A stretch of 64,000 nt of DNA, taken from positions 372,001 to 436,000 of the forward strand of contig OZ241345.1 of assembly GCA_965200175.1 (NCBI GenBank). The letters run 5' to 3'. This document shows positions 16,700 through 26,324 of the stretch, one piece after another. Origin of the DNA: Azophilus sp026709365. Lineage in GTDB: Bacteria; Pseudomonadota; Gammaproteobacteria; Pseudomonadales; Azotimanducaceae. Position 1 is the stretch's first letter. Every line of letters begins with the position of its first letter. A program made the translations under genes and the position numbers. The notes under the pieces are model-generated. The model did not search any database. It was not told where the DNA came from and saw only the letters and a program-made list of their open reading frames with translations.

Positions 16700-17062
16700 G
16701 TGAGTTCAGACATGCGGATTCAGGAACTCGCTACCGAGGTCGGCTTCTCGCCCAATGCCGTGGCGCGGGAGCTGCGAACCACCAAAGCGGAAATCGCGCA
16801 TACATTGGGGTTGAGCCGGGACGCCCTGTCTCGGGCCTCCCGCATTGGCGCACCCAAGACGCAAACGCGGCTGCGGCAGATGCTGGAAATTCTCAACCGC
16901 GTGGAAGGCCTAGTGGGGTCGGCGCTCGTGGCCTATGCGTGGTTCCGCTCCGAGCCATTGCCCGGATTCGCGGACATGACGCCATCCCAGCTTGTTCGAG
17001 ACGGCAAGGCAGACGGGGTTCACGCATATCTGGACCAAGTGCTTGATGGCGGCTACGCCTAA
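16700..17062 (+). CDS. Xre/MbcA/ParS-type antitoxin
   Basis: 120 residues from GTG 16700 (ATG 16712 is an alternative). It has an N-terminal helix-turn-helix (IAHTLGLSRDALSRASRIG) and a C-terminal toxin-binding region with VEGLVGSALVAYAWFRSEPL, PGFADMTPSQLVRDGKADGV and YLDQVLDGGYA, the signature of the MbcA/ParS/Xre family partnered with RES toxins. It is followed 14 bases later by a RES-domain gene. It probably binds its own promoter and neutralises the toxin. Confidence 0.87.
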   Translation: MSSDMRIQELATEVGFSPNAVARELRTTKAEIAHTLGLSRDALSRASRIGAPKTQTRLRQMLEILNRVEGLVGSALVAYAWFRSEPLPGFADMTPSQLVRDGKADGVHAYLDQVLDGGYA

Positions 17063-17076
17063 CGTCCAGCGGAAAA

Positions 17077-17580
17077 ATGCATCTTCGAGCGGTGGTTTAT
17101 CGGGCGCACGATCCACGCTGGGCGTGGACGCCGCTGTCCGGGGAGGGGGCTCGCCGCAGGGGAGGCCGATTCAACCGGCTCGGGGTTGCGGCCATGTACT
17201 TGTCCTTTTCATCCGCGACCGCGGTGAGAGAGGTCAGCCCCTACTTTCGGCGGATGCAGCCCTTAGTGCTGTGCGCCTACGAAGTGGACATCAATCCGGT
17301 TTTCGACGCACTGGATCCCAATGAACGGGCAACTCAGGCGGTTGACCAACTCGAAATCGACTGCCCAACTTGGCGTGATGAGATGTTCTCCGGCAAGGTG
17401 CCCGCCTCCCAAGCGCTCGCAGACCACCTGATGACTTCTGGTTTCGCTGGAATGCGGGTTGGAAGCTATGCGCTTGGCGCAACTGAACAAGACGTCAATC
17501 TTGTGCTCTGGCAGTGGGACAGCACATTGCCCTGCAAAGTCAGGCTGATAGACGACGAGAATCGTTTGGGACTGAGTTGA
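17077..17580 (+). CDS. RES-domain toxin
   Basis: 167 residues. RES toxins degrade or modify NAD+ in the cytoplasm and arrest growth. The domain opens VVYRAHDPRWAW, continues with the hallmark GGRFNRLGVAAMYLS and an Arg/Glu segment VREVSPYF, and ends with DVNLVLWQWD. The catalytic arginine of the N-terminal YRAHDPRW and the GGRFN loop are kept, so it looks intact. Paired with the Xre antitoxin upstream in the usual antitoxin-first order. Confidence 0.87.
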   Translation: MHLRAVVYRAHDPRWAWTPLSGEGARRRGGRFNRLGVAAMYLSFSSATAVREVSPYFRRMQPLVLCAYEVDINPVFDALDPNERATQAVDQLEIDCPTWRDEMFSGKVPASQALADHLMTSGFAGMRVGSYALGATEQDVNLVLWQWDSTLPCKVRLIDDENRLGLS

Positions 17581-17859
17581 CCACGCTCCGCCCGCGCACG
17601 GCCCGGAGCCGACATGAGACGCCCGGTCTTCGCCAACCGCTCCCGCCTGACCAGCGCCGCGTTCCGAACGCGGATTGGTAGCCGCGACACGGTGGCTCGG
17701 CTCGGCTACGACCCCTGCCCGGATGTTCGTTTCGTTGGCGGAAACTGGCAGCCGCCCGCCTATCATCCGCTGCCGATGACGCCCGAGTCGCGGCGGGCGG
17801 CACTATCCCGGCGCGCGCCCCGCCGGGCGCGTCCGAGCGGGAGCGGCTAGCCTTGAGAG
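17581..17859. other. Gene-free stretch after the RES toxin
   Basis: A small plus-strand open frame at 17614-17850 (78 residues, Arg-rich) has no recognisable motif and resembles high-GC shadow sequence. Near 17810-17835 there is a GC palindrome (GGCGCGCGCCCCGCCGGGCGCG). Nothing else was seen. Confidence 0.3.
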
Positions 17860-18191
17860 GAGTCATGGCCGGTAGCGTCGGACATTGAGGTCGGGCAGGA
17901 AGCGGGCTAAGCCACAGCCGAAAGTTCCACGACCGAACACTCGGCAACGGCCGACAGCGCCGGCCGCGGAGGAACCAAACGAGCACATCGGTGTCAAGCA
18001 ACATCGCGCGGCCGGCGCAGGTTCCGAACGAAGCCGTCCACATCGGAAAGGTCAGCCCGATCCTTCCACATGCCAAAACCGGCAATGCCAGCCGTTTTCC
18101 CAGTCGCCGTCGGCTCGATGCCCACAAGCCTCGCCCTCGGCTCGCCTCGGTAGGTGACGACCACACATGGACAGCGGATAGCGCCGCACAT
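17860..18191 (-). pseudogene. Decayed VapBC-type toxin-antitoxin pair
   Basis: On the minus strand, 18191-17994 encodes a Phd/YefM-like antitoxin tail: VVVTYRGEPRARLVGIEP, then FGMWKDRADLSDVDGFVRNL ending RRPRDVA. Its N-terminal DNA-binding part is missing. The overlapping frame starting at 18004 reads MLLDTDVLVWFLRG, the exact start of a PIN-domain toxin. The PIN frame is then lost: continuity moves to another frame (ALSAVAECSVVELSAVA) and ends in ARFLPDLNVRRYRP, after only about 45 codons instead of 130. The pair is therefore a relic, deleted inside the toxin and at the antitoxin head. Confidence 0.65.
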
Positions 18192-18208
18192 TATCCTGCT
18201 CTCCCACT

Positions 18209-21200
18209 GTGGAGTTCCAATTCCAGCCCACCAAAGCCTACGCCGAGCTGTCGCCCGAAGCCCAACTGGCGGCCCAGGTTTACGGCGTCGCCCATCCCTA
18301 CGAGATGTCCCAGGATCTGGTGGCCTCGTTGCTGCGCCGGGCGCAAGTCATGTGCAACGGCCGCTTCGCCGGCGTGCAAACCATCAAGCGGGCCAATCGG
18401 GAACTGCGCGAGCACGGATGGGTGGCTCAGGTCCACTACCGGGGGGTTGTGGCCTATGACGAGTACTGCCTGGAACTCACCCTAGCCGCGCACCAAGCGG
18501 GCAATCTGGCACCGCTGACCGAGCACTTCGAGCGCCCGGGGCACTACGCGTACGCCAGCATCGAGACTTGGAAGCAGACTCAGCTGCGGTGGTGCGTTGC
18601 TGCCGAGCAGTTTCAATTGATCGATGCGCTGGCGGTCGATCATCCCCGCCACTGGAGCTTTCTGGGCCATCCGCTGGGCATTCCCTTCGTGGCTCGAATT
18701 CCGGAGCAGCATCGCGACCAGGCCATCGCCGGCGTACTCGGCGAGGTCATCGACACCCTGCAGGCGCCAGCCGCCGCGCTGGCGGCATGCCAAGCCCACA
18801 GCGCCGACCCAGCCGAGCACGTTGCTGAGGTGGCCTTCATCCACATCCTCCAAGGCCGCTTGGACGAGGCTTGCGCCCTGTTTGACGAACTGTCCCCTGC
18901 CGCCCAGGAACGCAAGGCCATCCGCACGGCACACGCCAGCGTCCATGCCTTGGTCGCCACCTTGCGCGGGGACGACGAGGCCGCCAGCCGCAGCATTGAG
19001 GCGGCGCTGGCGGCCGAGCGGATCGGCACCCGCAAGCGCAACCTGTTTCCGCCGCACCGCGCCTTTCCGCTAGCCCTGCTGGCCTGGGTGCGCAGCAGCG
19101 AATTGACGCCCGCCGGGGAGCTGGACCGTCTGCTGCGCATCAGCGAATCGCTCACTGAGCACCAAAACCTGCGCCGGGTGGTGATCGCCGCGGCGGCGTC
19201 GCGCCTGCAACGGCACAAGGGCCACGCCGGCTGGCATCCCGCGCCCGCAATCAACCAGCTCTGCATCGCGCTGAGCGATCCTTGGCTAAGGGTGCCGGAC
19301 CTGACGCGGGCGCACGATGCCGAGAGCCGCTGGCGCCTGGCCGATCTGGCGGCAACCAATGGCTACTGGTGGGTCGAGGCGGAGTGCTGCACGTCGATCC
19401 GGCGGCAGCCGGAGCTGTTCGGCGCCAAGGCCGCGGAGCGAGCCGGCGAAACCAGCGAAGCGCTGCACAGCCAATTGGGCACCGTCAGCCTTTGCACGGC
19501 GGGCGACCCCCTGCCGGACTGGGAGTATTCCTTAAGGGCCTTGGAGGGCTTGGCGGCGAAGGCCCGCAAGGCGTCAGGCGAAGGCCCACGGAAGCGGCGG
19601 CGCCTCGTATGGAGCGTGGAGCATTCCAACCCCGACGGCCCGCCGACCATCGTGCCCCGGGAGCAGCGTCTGGGCAAGACCGGCAACTGGACCAAGGGCC
19701 GGGTGGTGCCGCTTTGGCGCCTGCGCCACTCCGCCCAGGACTTCGACGGCCTAACGGAGCAGGACCACGCCGCCATTGCCGCCTTTGATAGAGCCGGCTA
19801 CTGGGAGCGGTCGGACTACCAAGTTGGCTGGGGCGCCTTGCATGCGCTGGCGGGCCATCCCCAATTGCTGATGGGCCACACACCGGTGCAGGTCATGCGC
19901 CGGGAGCCAGAACTGATCATTGACGAAGCCCCCGATGGCGGCGCCCGGGTGCGGCTTGAGCCGCACGCCGAGGACGTGAACGTGGATTACGTCGGCCAAA
20001 CGATCAGCGCCACCCGCTACGAAGTGTGGAAGCTCTCCGACAGCCATCGGCACTTGCGCGCCATCATCCCCGCGGAGGGCCTAAGCCTGCCCACCGGTGC
20101 CCGCGGACGGTTCTTCGAGGCGGTTACTGCGCTGGCTGGCGACGTGCAGGTGCAAAGCGCCGCCGGCGAGGACTCCGGCGCTCCCGAAGTCGAAGCCGAC
20201 CCCAACCCTTGGCTGCGCCTGGAGCCCACTGGCGACGGCTTGACCGTCGATCTGTTGGTGGAGCCGGTCCCGGAGTCGGCCATTTACCTGAGCCCGGGCG
20301 CGGGCAGCGCCACCGTGTTCGCCGTGCAGAACGACGCAACGGTGCGGGCACAGCGCAGCTTGGCGGCGGAACGCGAGGCGGCCGAGACGCTCATCGATAG
20401 CTGCCCCATGCTGCGCGGCATCGACGCCGGGCAGGCGGGCGACTGGAGCTTGGCCCTAAGCGAACCGCAGGACTGCCTGACGCTGCTGGAGCAGCTCAAC
20501 GCCGCCCAGGCCCGCTGCCTATGGCCGCAGGGTGAGCCGTTCAAGATCGTCGCCCGAGCCAGCAGCGCCTCCCTGAACCTCTCCATCAAGCGGGCCGCCG
20601 ACTGGTTCTCCGCATCCGGCGAGGTGCGCTTTGACGAACGCGAGGCCTTGACCCTGCGGCAGATCTTCGCGTTGCTTGACGAAAACCCGGGTTCCCGGTT
20701 CCTGAAGATGGGCGAGAGCGGATTCCTGGCGCTCAGCAGCGCCTTCCGCCGCCAGCTGGATGACCTGCGCAGCCTCTCGTCACCCGCGGCCGGCGATGCT
20801 GTGCGCATGCATCCGTTGGCGACGCTGGCCTTGGACGAACTCATCGCCGACGCCCAGGTGAGCACCGATGCCGCTTGGCGCGAGCAGCGCCGCCGGCTCG
20901 ACGAAGCCCAAGCCTTCGATCCGGCCCTGCCCAGCACCTTGCAGGCGGACCTTCGCCCCTACCAACGGGAAGGCTACGAGTGGCTGGCGCGTCTCAGCCA
21001 ATGGGGTGCGGGCGCTTGCCTGGCCGATGACATGGGCCTTGGCAAGACGGTGCAGACCCTGGCCCTGCTGCTGCACCGGGCCCCGGACGGCCCGGCGCTG
21101 GTGGTGGCGCCGACCTCGGTGGTGGCCAACTGGATCGACGAGGCGCGCCGTTTCGCGCCCACCTTGAAGGTGGCCACATACGGCGGCGCGGCCGCATCGC

Positions 21201-22342
21201 GCGGCGAACAGTTGGACGACCTTGGCCCCTTCGACTTGGTGGTGACCAGCTACGGCCTGCTGCAGAACGACATTGACAAGCTGGCCGCAGTGCCCTGGCG
21301 CAGCGCCGTCCTTGACGAGGCGCAAGCCATCAAGAACCCCGCCACCAAACGGGCCAAGGCGGTGCGGCGGCTGCAGGCGGACTTCCGCCTGATCACCACC
21401 GGCACCCCGATTCAGAACAACCTGATCGACCTCCACTCGCTGTTCAGCTTCATCAACCCGGGCCTGCTCGGCTCCTTGGAGCACTACCGGCGCCACTTCG
21501 CATCGCCCATCGAACGCGGCGGCAGCACCGACGCCCGCAGCCGCCTGCGGCGCCTGATCGCGCCCTTCATGCTGCGCCGCCTGAAGGCCGACGTGCTCGA
21601 CGACCTGCCGGAACGCACCGAGATCACCCTGCACGTGGAGATGTCGCCCAACGAGGCGGCCCTGTACGAGGCGCTGCGGCAGCGGGCGGTGGAGGATTTG
21701 GAAGCCGCGCCGAGCGACGACCAGGGCGAAGGCTCGCGCCGCCTGGAGGTGCTGGCCCACCTCACCCGCCTGCGCCTGGCCTGCTGCAACCCGAAGCTGG
21801 TGCGCGAGGCCGGCGCGCCGGAGAGTTCCAAGCTCAGGATGTTCCGGGAGATGATCGAGGAACTGCGCGAGAACCGCCACAAAGTGCTGGTCTTCTCCCA
21901 ATTCGTCACCCACTTGAAGCTGCTGGAGGAGGCCGTGCGCGAGGCGGGCATCCCCTACCAATACCTCGACGGGAGCACCCCCGCCAAGGCCCGCGCCAAG
22001 CGCGTTGCCGCCTTTCAAGCCGGCGAGGGCGACCTGTTCCTGATCTCCCTGAAGGCCGGCGGCACCGGCCTGAACCTCACCGCCGCCGACTACGTCATCC
22101 ACATGGACCCTTGGTGGAACCCGGCGGTGGAGGACCAGGCCTCGGACCGCGCCCACCGCATCGGCCAGACCCGTCCGGTGACCATCTACCGCTTGGTGGC
22201 AAAGGGCACCATAGAGGACCAAATCGTCGAACTCCACCACCACAAGAAGGACTTAGCCGACCGCCTGCTGCAGGACGCCGACGCGCCGGCGCGGCTGAAT
22301 GCGGAGGAGCTGCTGGAACTGCTGCGGCAGCCGATGACGTAA
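18209..22342 (+). CDS. Large SNF2-type helicase with unassigned N-terminal region
   Basis: 1377 residues from GTG 18209. The C-terminal 450 residues are a SWI2/SNF2 ATPase: LRPYQREGYEWLARL, motif I DDMGLGKTVQTL (about residue 940), Ia VVAPTSVVANW, II LDEAQAIKNP, III TTGTPIQNNL, IV KVLVFSQFVTHLKLL, V KAGGTGLNLTAADYVIH and VI DRAHRIGQTRPV. Such proteins remodel protein-DNA complexes. The first 900 residues are unassigned; about 190-300 are helical and repeat-like (LQGRLDEACALFDEL), and about 560-830 are mixed. It sits alone between toxin-antitoxin genes and has no methylase or nuclease partner, so a role in defence is possible but unsupported. Confidence 0.85.
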   Translation: MEFQFQPTKAYAELSPEAQLAAQVYGVAHPYEMSQDLVASLLRRAQVMCNGRFAGVQTIKRANRELREHGWVAQVHYRGVVAYDEYCLELTLAAHQAGNLAPLTEHFERPGHYAYASIETWKQTQLRWCVAAEQFQLIDALAVDHPRHWSFLGHPLGIPFVARIPEQHRDQAIAGVLGEVIDTLQAPAAALAACQAHSADPAEHVAEVAFIHILQGRLDEACALFDELSPAAQERKAIRTAHASVHALVATLRGDDEAASRSIEAALAAERIGTRKRNLFPPHRAFPLALLAWVRSSELTPAGELDRLLRISESLTEHQNLRRVVIAAAASRLQRHKGHAGWHPAPAINQLCIALSDPWLRVPDLTRAHDAESRWRLADLAATNGYWWVEAECCTSIRRQPELFGAKAAERAGETSEALHSQLGTVSLCTAGDPLPDWEYSLRALEGLAAKARKASGEGPRKRRRLVWSVEHSNPDGPPTIVPREQRLGKTGNWTKGRVVPLWRLRHSAQDFDGLTEQDHAAIAAFDRAGYWERSDYQVGWGALHALAGHPQLLMGHTPVQVMRREPELIIDEAPDGGARVRLEPHAEDVNVDYVGQTISATRYEVWKLSDSHRHLRAIIPAEGLSLPTGARGRFFEAVTALAGDVQVQSAAGEDSGAPEVEADPNPWLRLEPTGDGLTVDLLVEPVPESAIYLSPGAGSATVFAVQNDATVRAQRSLAAEREAAETLIDSCPMLRGIDAGQAGDWSLALSEPQDCLTLLEQLNAAQARCLWPQGEPFKIVARASSASLNLSIKRAADWFSASGEVRFDEREALTLRQIFALLDENPGSRFLKMGESGFLALSSAFRRQLDDLRSLSSPAAGDAVRMHPLATLALDELIADAQVSTDAAWREQRRRLDEAQAFDPALPSTLQADLRPYQREGYEWLARLSQWGAGACLADDMGLGKTVQTLALLLHRAPDGPALVVAPTSVVANWIDEARRFAPTLKVATYGGAAASRGEQLDDLGPFDLVVTSYGLLQNDIDKLAAVPWRSAVLDEAQAIKNPATKRAKAVRRLQADFRLITTGTPIQNNLIDLHSLFSFINPGLLGSLEHYRRHFASPIERGGSTDARSRLRRLIAPFMLRRLKADVLDDLPERTEITLHVEMSPNEAALYEALRQRAVEDLEAAPSDDQGEGSRRLEVLAHLTRLRLACCNPKLVREAGAPESSKLRMFREMIEELRENRHKVLVFSQFVTHLKLLEEAVREAGIPYQYLDGSTPAKARAKRVAAFQAGEGDLFLISLKAGGTGLNLTAADYVIHMDPWWNPAVEDQASDRAHRIGQTRPVTIYRLVAKGTIEDQIVELHHHKKDLADRLLQDADAPARLNAEELLELLRQPMT

Positions 22343-22650
22343 CGGAACCCATCTGATGCTGGCAAGCCAGCCGCTCCAGCCAGACCTCGGATCGAGGGCG
22401 TCCCGCCCATAAGGGTTAACTTGTTTGGACCTTCAAGATTGAAGCGGTCCAAATGCCCGAAAAAGTGACTTCCCGCAGCGACTCAGCCGTTGATGTCACT
22501 CCCGCCCTGTGCGGGTCCAGAAACATCTCGAACTTGGCCCACGCAACCGGTGCGGAGTTTCGCGCAGCGAAACTACATACGCGACCGTCAGGTCGCCCAC
22601 CGTCAGGTCGCGCCCTTGCCCAAGCTCGCCCAATGGGTTATATAGCTCCT
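22343..22650. repeat. Intergenic repeats and palindrome upstream of the RelE/XRE pair
   Basis: The stretch holds GAGGGCGTCCCGCCC near 22394-22408, then a long palindrome at 22424-22453 (TTTGGACC and GGTCCAAA enclosing TTCAA and TTGAA). At 22508-22613 lies a reverse-orientation copy of the dispersed palindromic repeat: GTGCGGGTCCAGAAACATCT, core GGAGTTTCGCGCAGCGAAAC at 22554-22573, then two direct ACCGTCAGGTCGC units. No gene was seen. The palindrome at 22424 could be an operator. Confidence 0.55.
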
Positions 22651-22992
22651 ATGCTGACGGTAGCGGAGACGCCGACATTCTCGCGCCAGGCCAGCAAGCT
22701 CTTCACAGTGGACGAGAAGCAGGAACTCATCGACTTCCTCGCAGCGAATCCCCTTGCCGGGAACCTCATTCCCGGAACCGGTGGCGTTCGCAAGCTGCGC
22801 TTCCGGGCGGGTGGCAGCGGCAAGCGCGGCGGCAGCCGCGTCATCTACTACCACCTCGACGAAGACAGCCCGCTGTACGCGCTGCTCGCCTACGCCAAGT
22901 CCGCTCGGATGGACCTCACGCCGGAAGAGCGCCGCACTGTGGCGACCCTCGCCGCCAGCATCAAGGCCGCTGCAAGGAGTAACCAATCATGA
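22651..22992 (+). CDS. RelE/HigB-family toxin
   Basis: 113 residues from ATG 22651; an in-frame ATG at 22633 is an alternative. The RelE-fold mRNA interferase pattern is visible: FSRQASKLFTVDEKQELIDFL, the core GGVRKLRFRAGGSGKRGGSRVIYY and LYALLAYAKSARMDLTPEE. Basic residues in the core (KLRFR, GKRGGSR) are where catalytic or RNA-binding residues lie in the family. The toxin gene comes first and overlaps an XRE antitoxin by 4 bases (ATGA), the order of HigBA and NadS-linked pairs. Confidence 0.85.
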   Translation: MLTVAETPTFSRQASKLFTVDEKQELIDFLAANPLAGNLIPGTGGVRKLRFRAGGSGKRGGSRVIYYHLDEDSPLYALLAYAKSARMDLTPEERRTVATLAASIKAAARSNQS

Positions 22993-23270
22993 GCACGTTC
23001 GGTGATGATCTCGTTCAATCCCTCCGCGAGGCGCTCGCACACGCCAAGGGCGAAGGACCGGCCATCGTCCACCCCGACGTCTCGCCGCGCGAGGTTCGCA
23101 AGGCAATCAACCTAACGCAGGCGCAGATGGCGCCGCTGGTGGGCATGAGCCTCTCCGGCTACCGGAAGTGGGAGCAGGGCGCCCGGCGCGTCAGCGGACC
23201 TGCCGCGGCACTGCTGCAAGTCATCCGCGAGGAACCCGACGCGGTTCGGCGCGCCCTCCTGCGTGCGTAA
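22989..23270 (+). CDS. XRE-family antitoxin (NadS-like)
   Basis: 93 residues. A helix-turn-helix is visible at about 40-65: VRKAINLTQAQMAPLVGMSL, then SGYRKWEQGARRVSGPAAAL, as in NadS/HigA-type antitoxins. The N-terminal 35 residues probably wrap the toxin. Start ATG overlaps the toxin stop, so the two are made together; the protein probably represses the operon. Confidence 0.87.
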   Translation: MSTFGDDLVQSLREALAHAKGEGPAIVHPDVSPREVRKAINLTQAQMAPLVGMSLSGYRKWEQGARRVSGPAAALLQVIREEPDAVRRALLRA

Positions 23271-23392
23271 AACCGACTGAGGGCGACCCCCACAATGAAA
23301 CCAAAAGAGACAGAAGCCATTGCGCTGTGATTGCGTACCGATGACTGGTTGGTGCCGCTTGTCTGGAAGTCGAGGTCTCGCAATCTCCTTAG
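23271..23392. other. Gap between XRE antitoxin and MazF relic
   Basis: No gene was seen. It probably contains the decayed N-terminal part of the MazF-type toxin, but no frame retains recognisable sequence. Confidence 0.3.
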
Positions 23393-23581
23393 CGGTGGGC
23401 GAATGCGCCGGGAAACGTGCTGTTGACAACCGGGGTGACGGGACTGCCAAGAGACTCCGTCGCAAACGTCTCGCAAATCATCGCTCTCGACCGATCGCTT
23501 CTCGAAGAACGCACAGGCCGGATCACCTCCGCCAAAATCGATTTACTGTTGGCCGGCATCGACGTCGTTCTCGGTCGCTAG
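23393..23581 (+). pseudogene. MazF/PemK-type toxin C-terminal relic
   Basis: In frame 2, after a TAG at 23390-23392, the translation reads RWANAPGNVLLTTGVTGLPR, then DSVANVSQIIALDRSLLEE, and ends AGIDVVLGR before TAG 23579. This is the C-terminal half of a MazF/PemK/NdoA ribonuclease (N-x-APGNV, TGLPRDSVANVSQ and a final G-I-x-x-V-L-G motif). The N-terminal half with the catalytic arginine is unrecognisable and the TAG sits inside the domain, so it is not functional. No antitoxin remains. Confidence 0.7.
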
Positions 23582-23585
23582 AGCC

Positions 23586-23867
23586 TCAGGCGACCTCAGC
23601 CCTCTCACTCTCGACAACCGTGAGCCCTAAGCCCGCATCCAAAATCTGCCTCACCAGCAACATTAAGATCAGGTCGCGATCGACGGACCTTTCAATATGA
23701 TACTCAACTGAGTTCACGAGCCAGTCGATGTTCTTGAGCGCGAACTTGCAATTGCGGATGGCCGATTGCCGATGCGTGGTTCCGTCCAAGAAACAGGCAC
23801 CCTCGCAGGTCAGATTGCGCCCGCCAAAGGCGACTATCTCAACGACCTCGTTCAGCTTCTTCTCCAT
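23586..23867 (-). CDS. Small hypothetical protein
   Basis: 93 residues, family not recognised. A strong ribosome-binding sequence GAGGA lies 6 bases before the ATG at 23867, which supports a real gene. The composition is natural and less Arg/Ala-rich than shadow frames here. The N-terminal half (MEKKLNEVVEIVAFGGRNLT, then CEGACFLDGTTHRQ) has two Cys and mixed beta character; the C-terminal half is amphipathic helix (IDWLVNSVEYHIERSVDRDL, then ILMLLVRQILDAG). It has no signal peptide. It ends 5 bases from the MazF relic and is transcribed toward it. Confidence 0.55.
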   Translation of the reverse strand: MEKKLNEVVEIVAFGGRNLTCEGACFLDGTTHRQSAIRNCKFALKNIDWLVNSVEYHIERSVDRDLILMLLVRQILDAGLGLTVVESERAEVA

Positions 23868-24019
23868 TATCAGTCCTCATGTTGCGGATTTTGCGCCACA
23901 ATTCCCTATTCGAGCGTATCGGACCACAGTGATTGCAACGGAGCATAGTGGGCAGTCAGGCTAGGTGGCAACGATCTTGGCGCAACAGTTCGTATTACTG
24001 CGTGGGATGAGGGGAGAGA

Positions 24020-24925
24020 CTACTCCATGGTCAACGCTGGAGACCGAAACACTTGCTCGTGATGCCACAGTGCGTACTCGGCCAAGGGCAAGTCCTGAGA
24101 GAACAGAGGTTGTCGCAGCGGCCTGCCATGGAAATCGCGGAGCAAACGCAATGCCTCGCTCCGTCCATACACCTCGCTTGAGACCAAGATTCGGAAACCT
24201 CGACTGAGCGGTTCCAGCCCCCAAGCACCCCGGTCGAGCGCCTTGTGGTGAAGTCCGCAGAGCGCGAGCCCGTTGTTGACCTGATCCGGGCCTCCGGCAG
24301 CGTGCCACCTGATGTGGGCGGCCTCCAAGCCGAGCAGTTGATCGCCGAGCCGAATGTCGTAGTCGCACACGGCGCATCGGCGCTCGTACGCACGCAATAC
24401 GGCGGTGCGAAAGGCCGGGTCTCGTGCAGGGGTAGGCGCGTCTCGGACCGCCCACTGCGTGCGAAGACCCACCGCATCGCGAATTTCATCATGGAGCGAC
24501 TGCGGGAAGTGGCCTTGCAGCAGAAGCTGCGCGGCCTGAGCTAAGAGTTCAGCGTTGCTAAGCAACCGCCGATAGTCTGCTTCTAGAAGTCCCCCCTCTA
24601 TCCGCTGGCGGATCAATGCGGTTTTCTTGAAGTCCCCGGAGTCGGTCCGGGCCACACGGTCAGCCTTGGGAACCTCCCAGAGGTCGTCGTTGCACAGTCG
24701 CTGAAAGGGGTTGATCGGATGCTGAGCCTTACGGGGCGGACCAAACCGCCGCAGCAATTGGGTCAACGGGCCCTCGATCTCCTCGAACGGCGCAAGCCGC
24801 CCCTTGCCACGCTGGAGCCGACCGAGGGCAAGCAACAACAGTAAAGGCTTGTGCGGCGCCCGCTCACCGCGAGTGCGCCAAACATTGAGCTTTTGAAGTC
24901 GCCCAAGAAAATCGCCGCGGTTCAC
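24020..24925 (-). CDS. HNH endonuclease, phosphorothioate-DNA restriction type
   Basis: 301 residues. The N-terminal 160 residues (LQKLNVWRTRGERAPHKPLL, then FGPPRKAQHPINPF and RLCNDDLWEV) match my recollection of the sulfur-binding domain of restriction enzymes that recognise phosphorothioate-modified DNA. The C-terminal half is an HNH nuclease with a zinc site: CAVCDYD, LEAAHIRWHAAGG, VNNGLALCGLHHKALDRG. This would make it a type IV-like restriction enzyme cutting foreign DNA carrying Dnd-type sulfur. No dnd genes are nearby, consistent with a host that does not modify its own DNA. The sulfur-binding assignment is from motif memory and needs a profile search. Confidence 0.75.
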   Translation of the reverse strand: MNRGDFLGRLQKLNVWRTRGERAPHKPLLLLLALGRLQRGKGRLAPFEEIEGPLTQLLRRFGPPRKAQHPINPFQRLCNDDLWEVPKADRVARTDSGDFKKTALIRQRIEGGLLEADYRRLLSNAELLAQAAQLLLQGHFPQSLHDEIRDAVGLRTQWAVRDAPTPARDPAFRTAVLRAYERRCAVCDYDIRLGDQLLGLEAAHIRWHAAGGPDQVNNGLALCGLHHKALDRGAWGLEPLSRGFRILVSSEVYGRSEALRLLRDFHGRPLRQPLFSQDLPLAEYALWHHEQVFRSPALTME

Positions 24926-25016
24926 GGCGATGACCTTGACACGGGTTGCCGCCTCGCTGCAAGCCAGCTTGGTTCGCCCATGACCGCAGTTTTTGGGACC
25001 TTCAGACCTTCAATCT

Positions 25017-26243
<1,227 letters not shown>

Positions 26244-26324
26244 CTGCGGTGCGGCGAACGCCAGTCTCGAAAAGGGCGCGCATGATACCCAAGGTGGCCG
26301 ACGGGTGGCTATTGGAGAAACGCG

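Noticed and set aside
20780..22243. 487-codon minus-strand open frame opposite the SNF2 helicase domain
   Set aside because: It mirrors the helicase codons; composition is that of a shadow frame and no motif is present.
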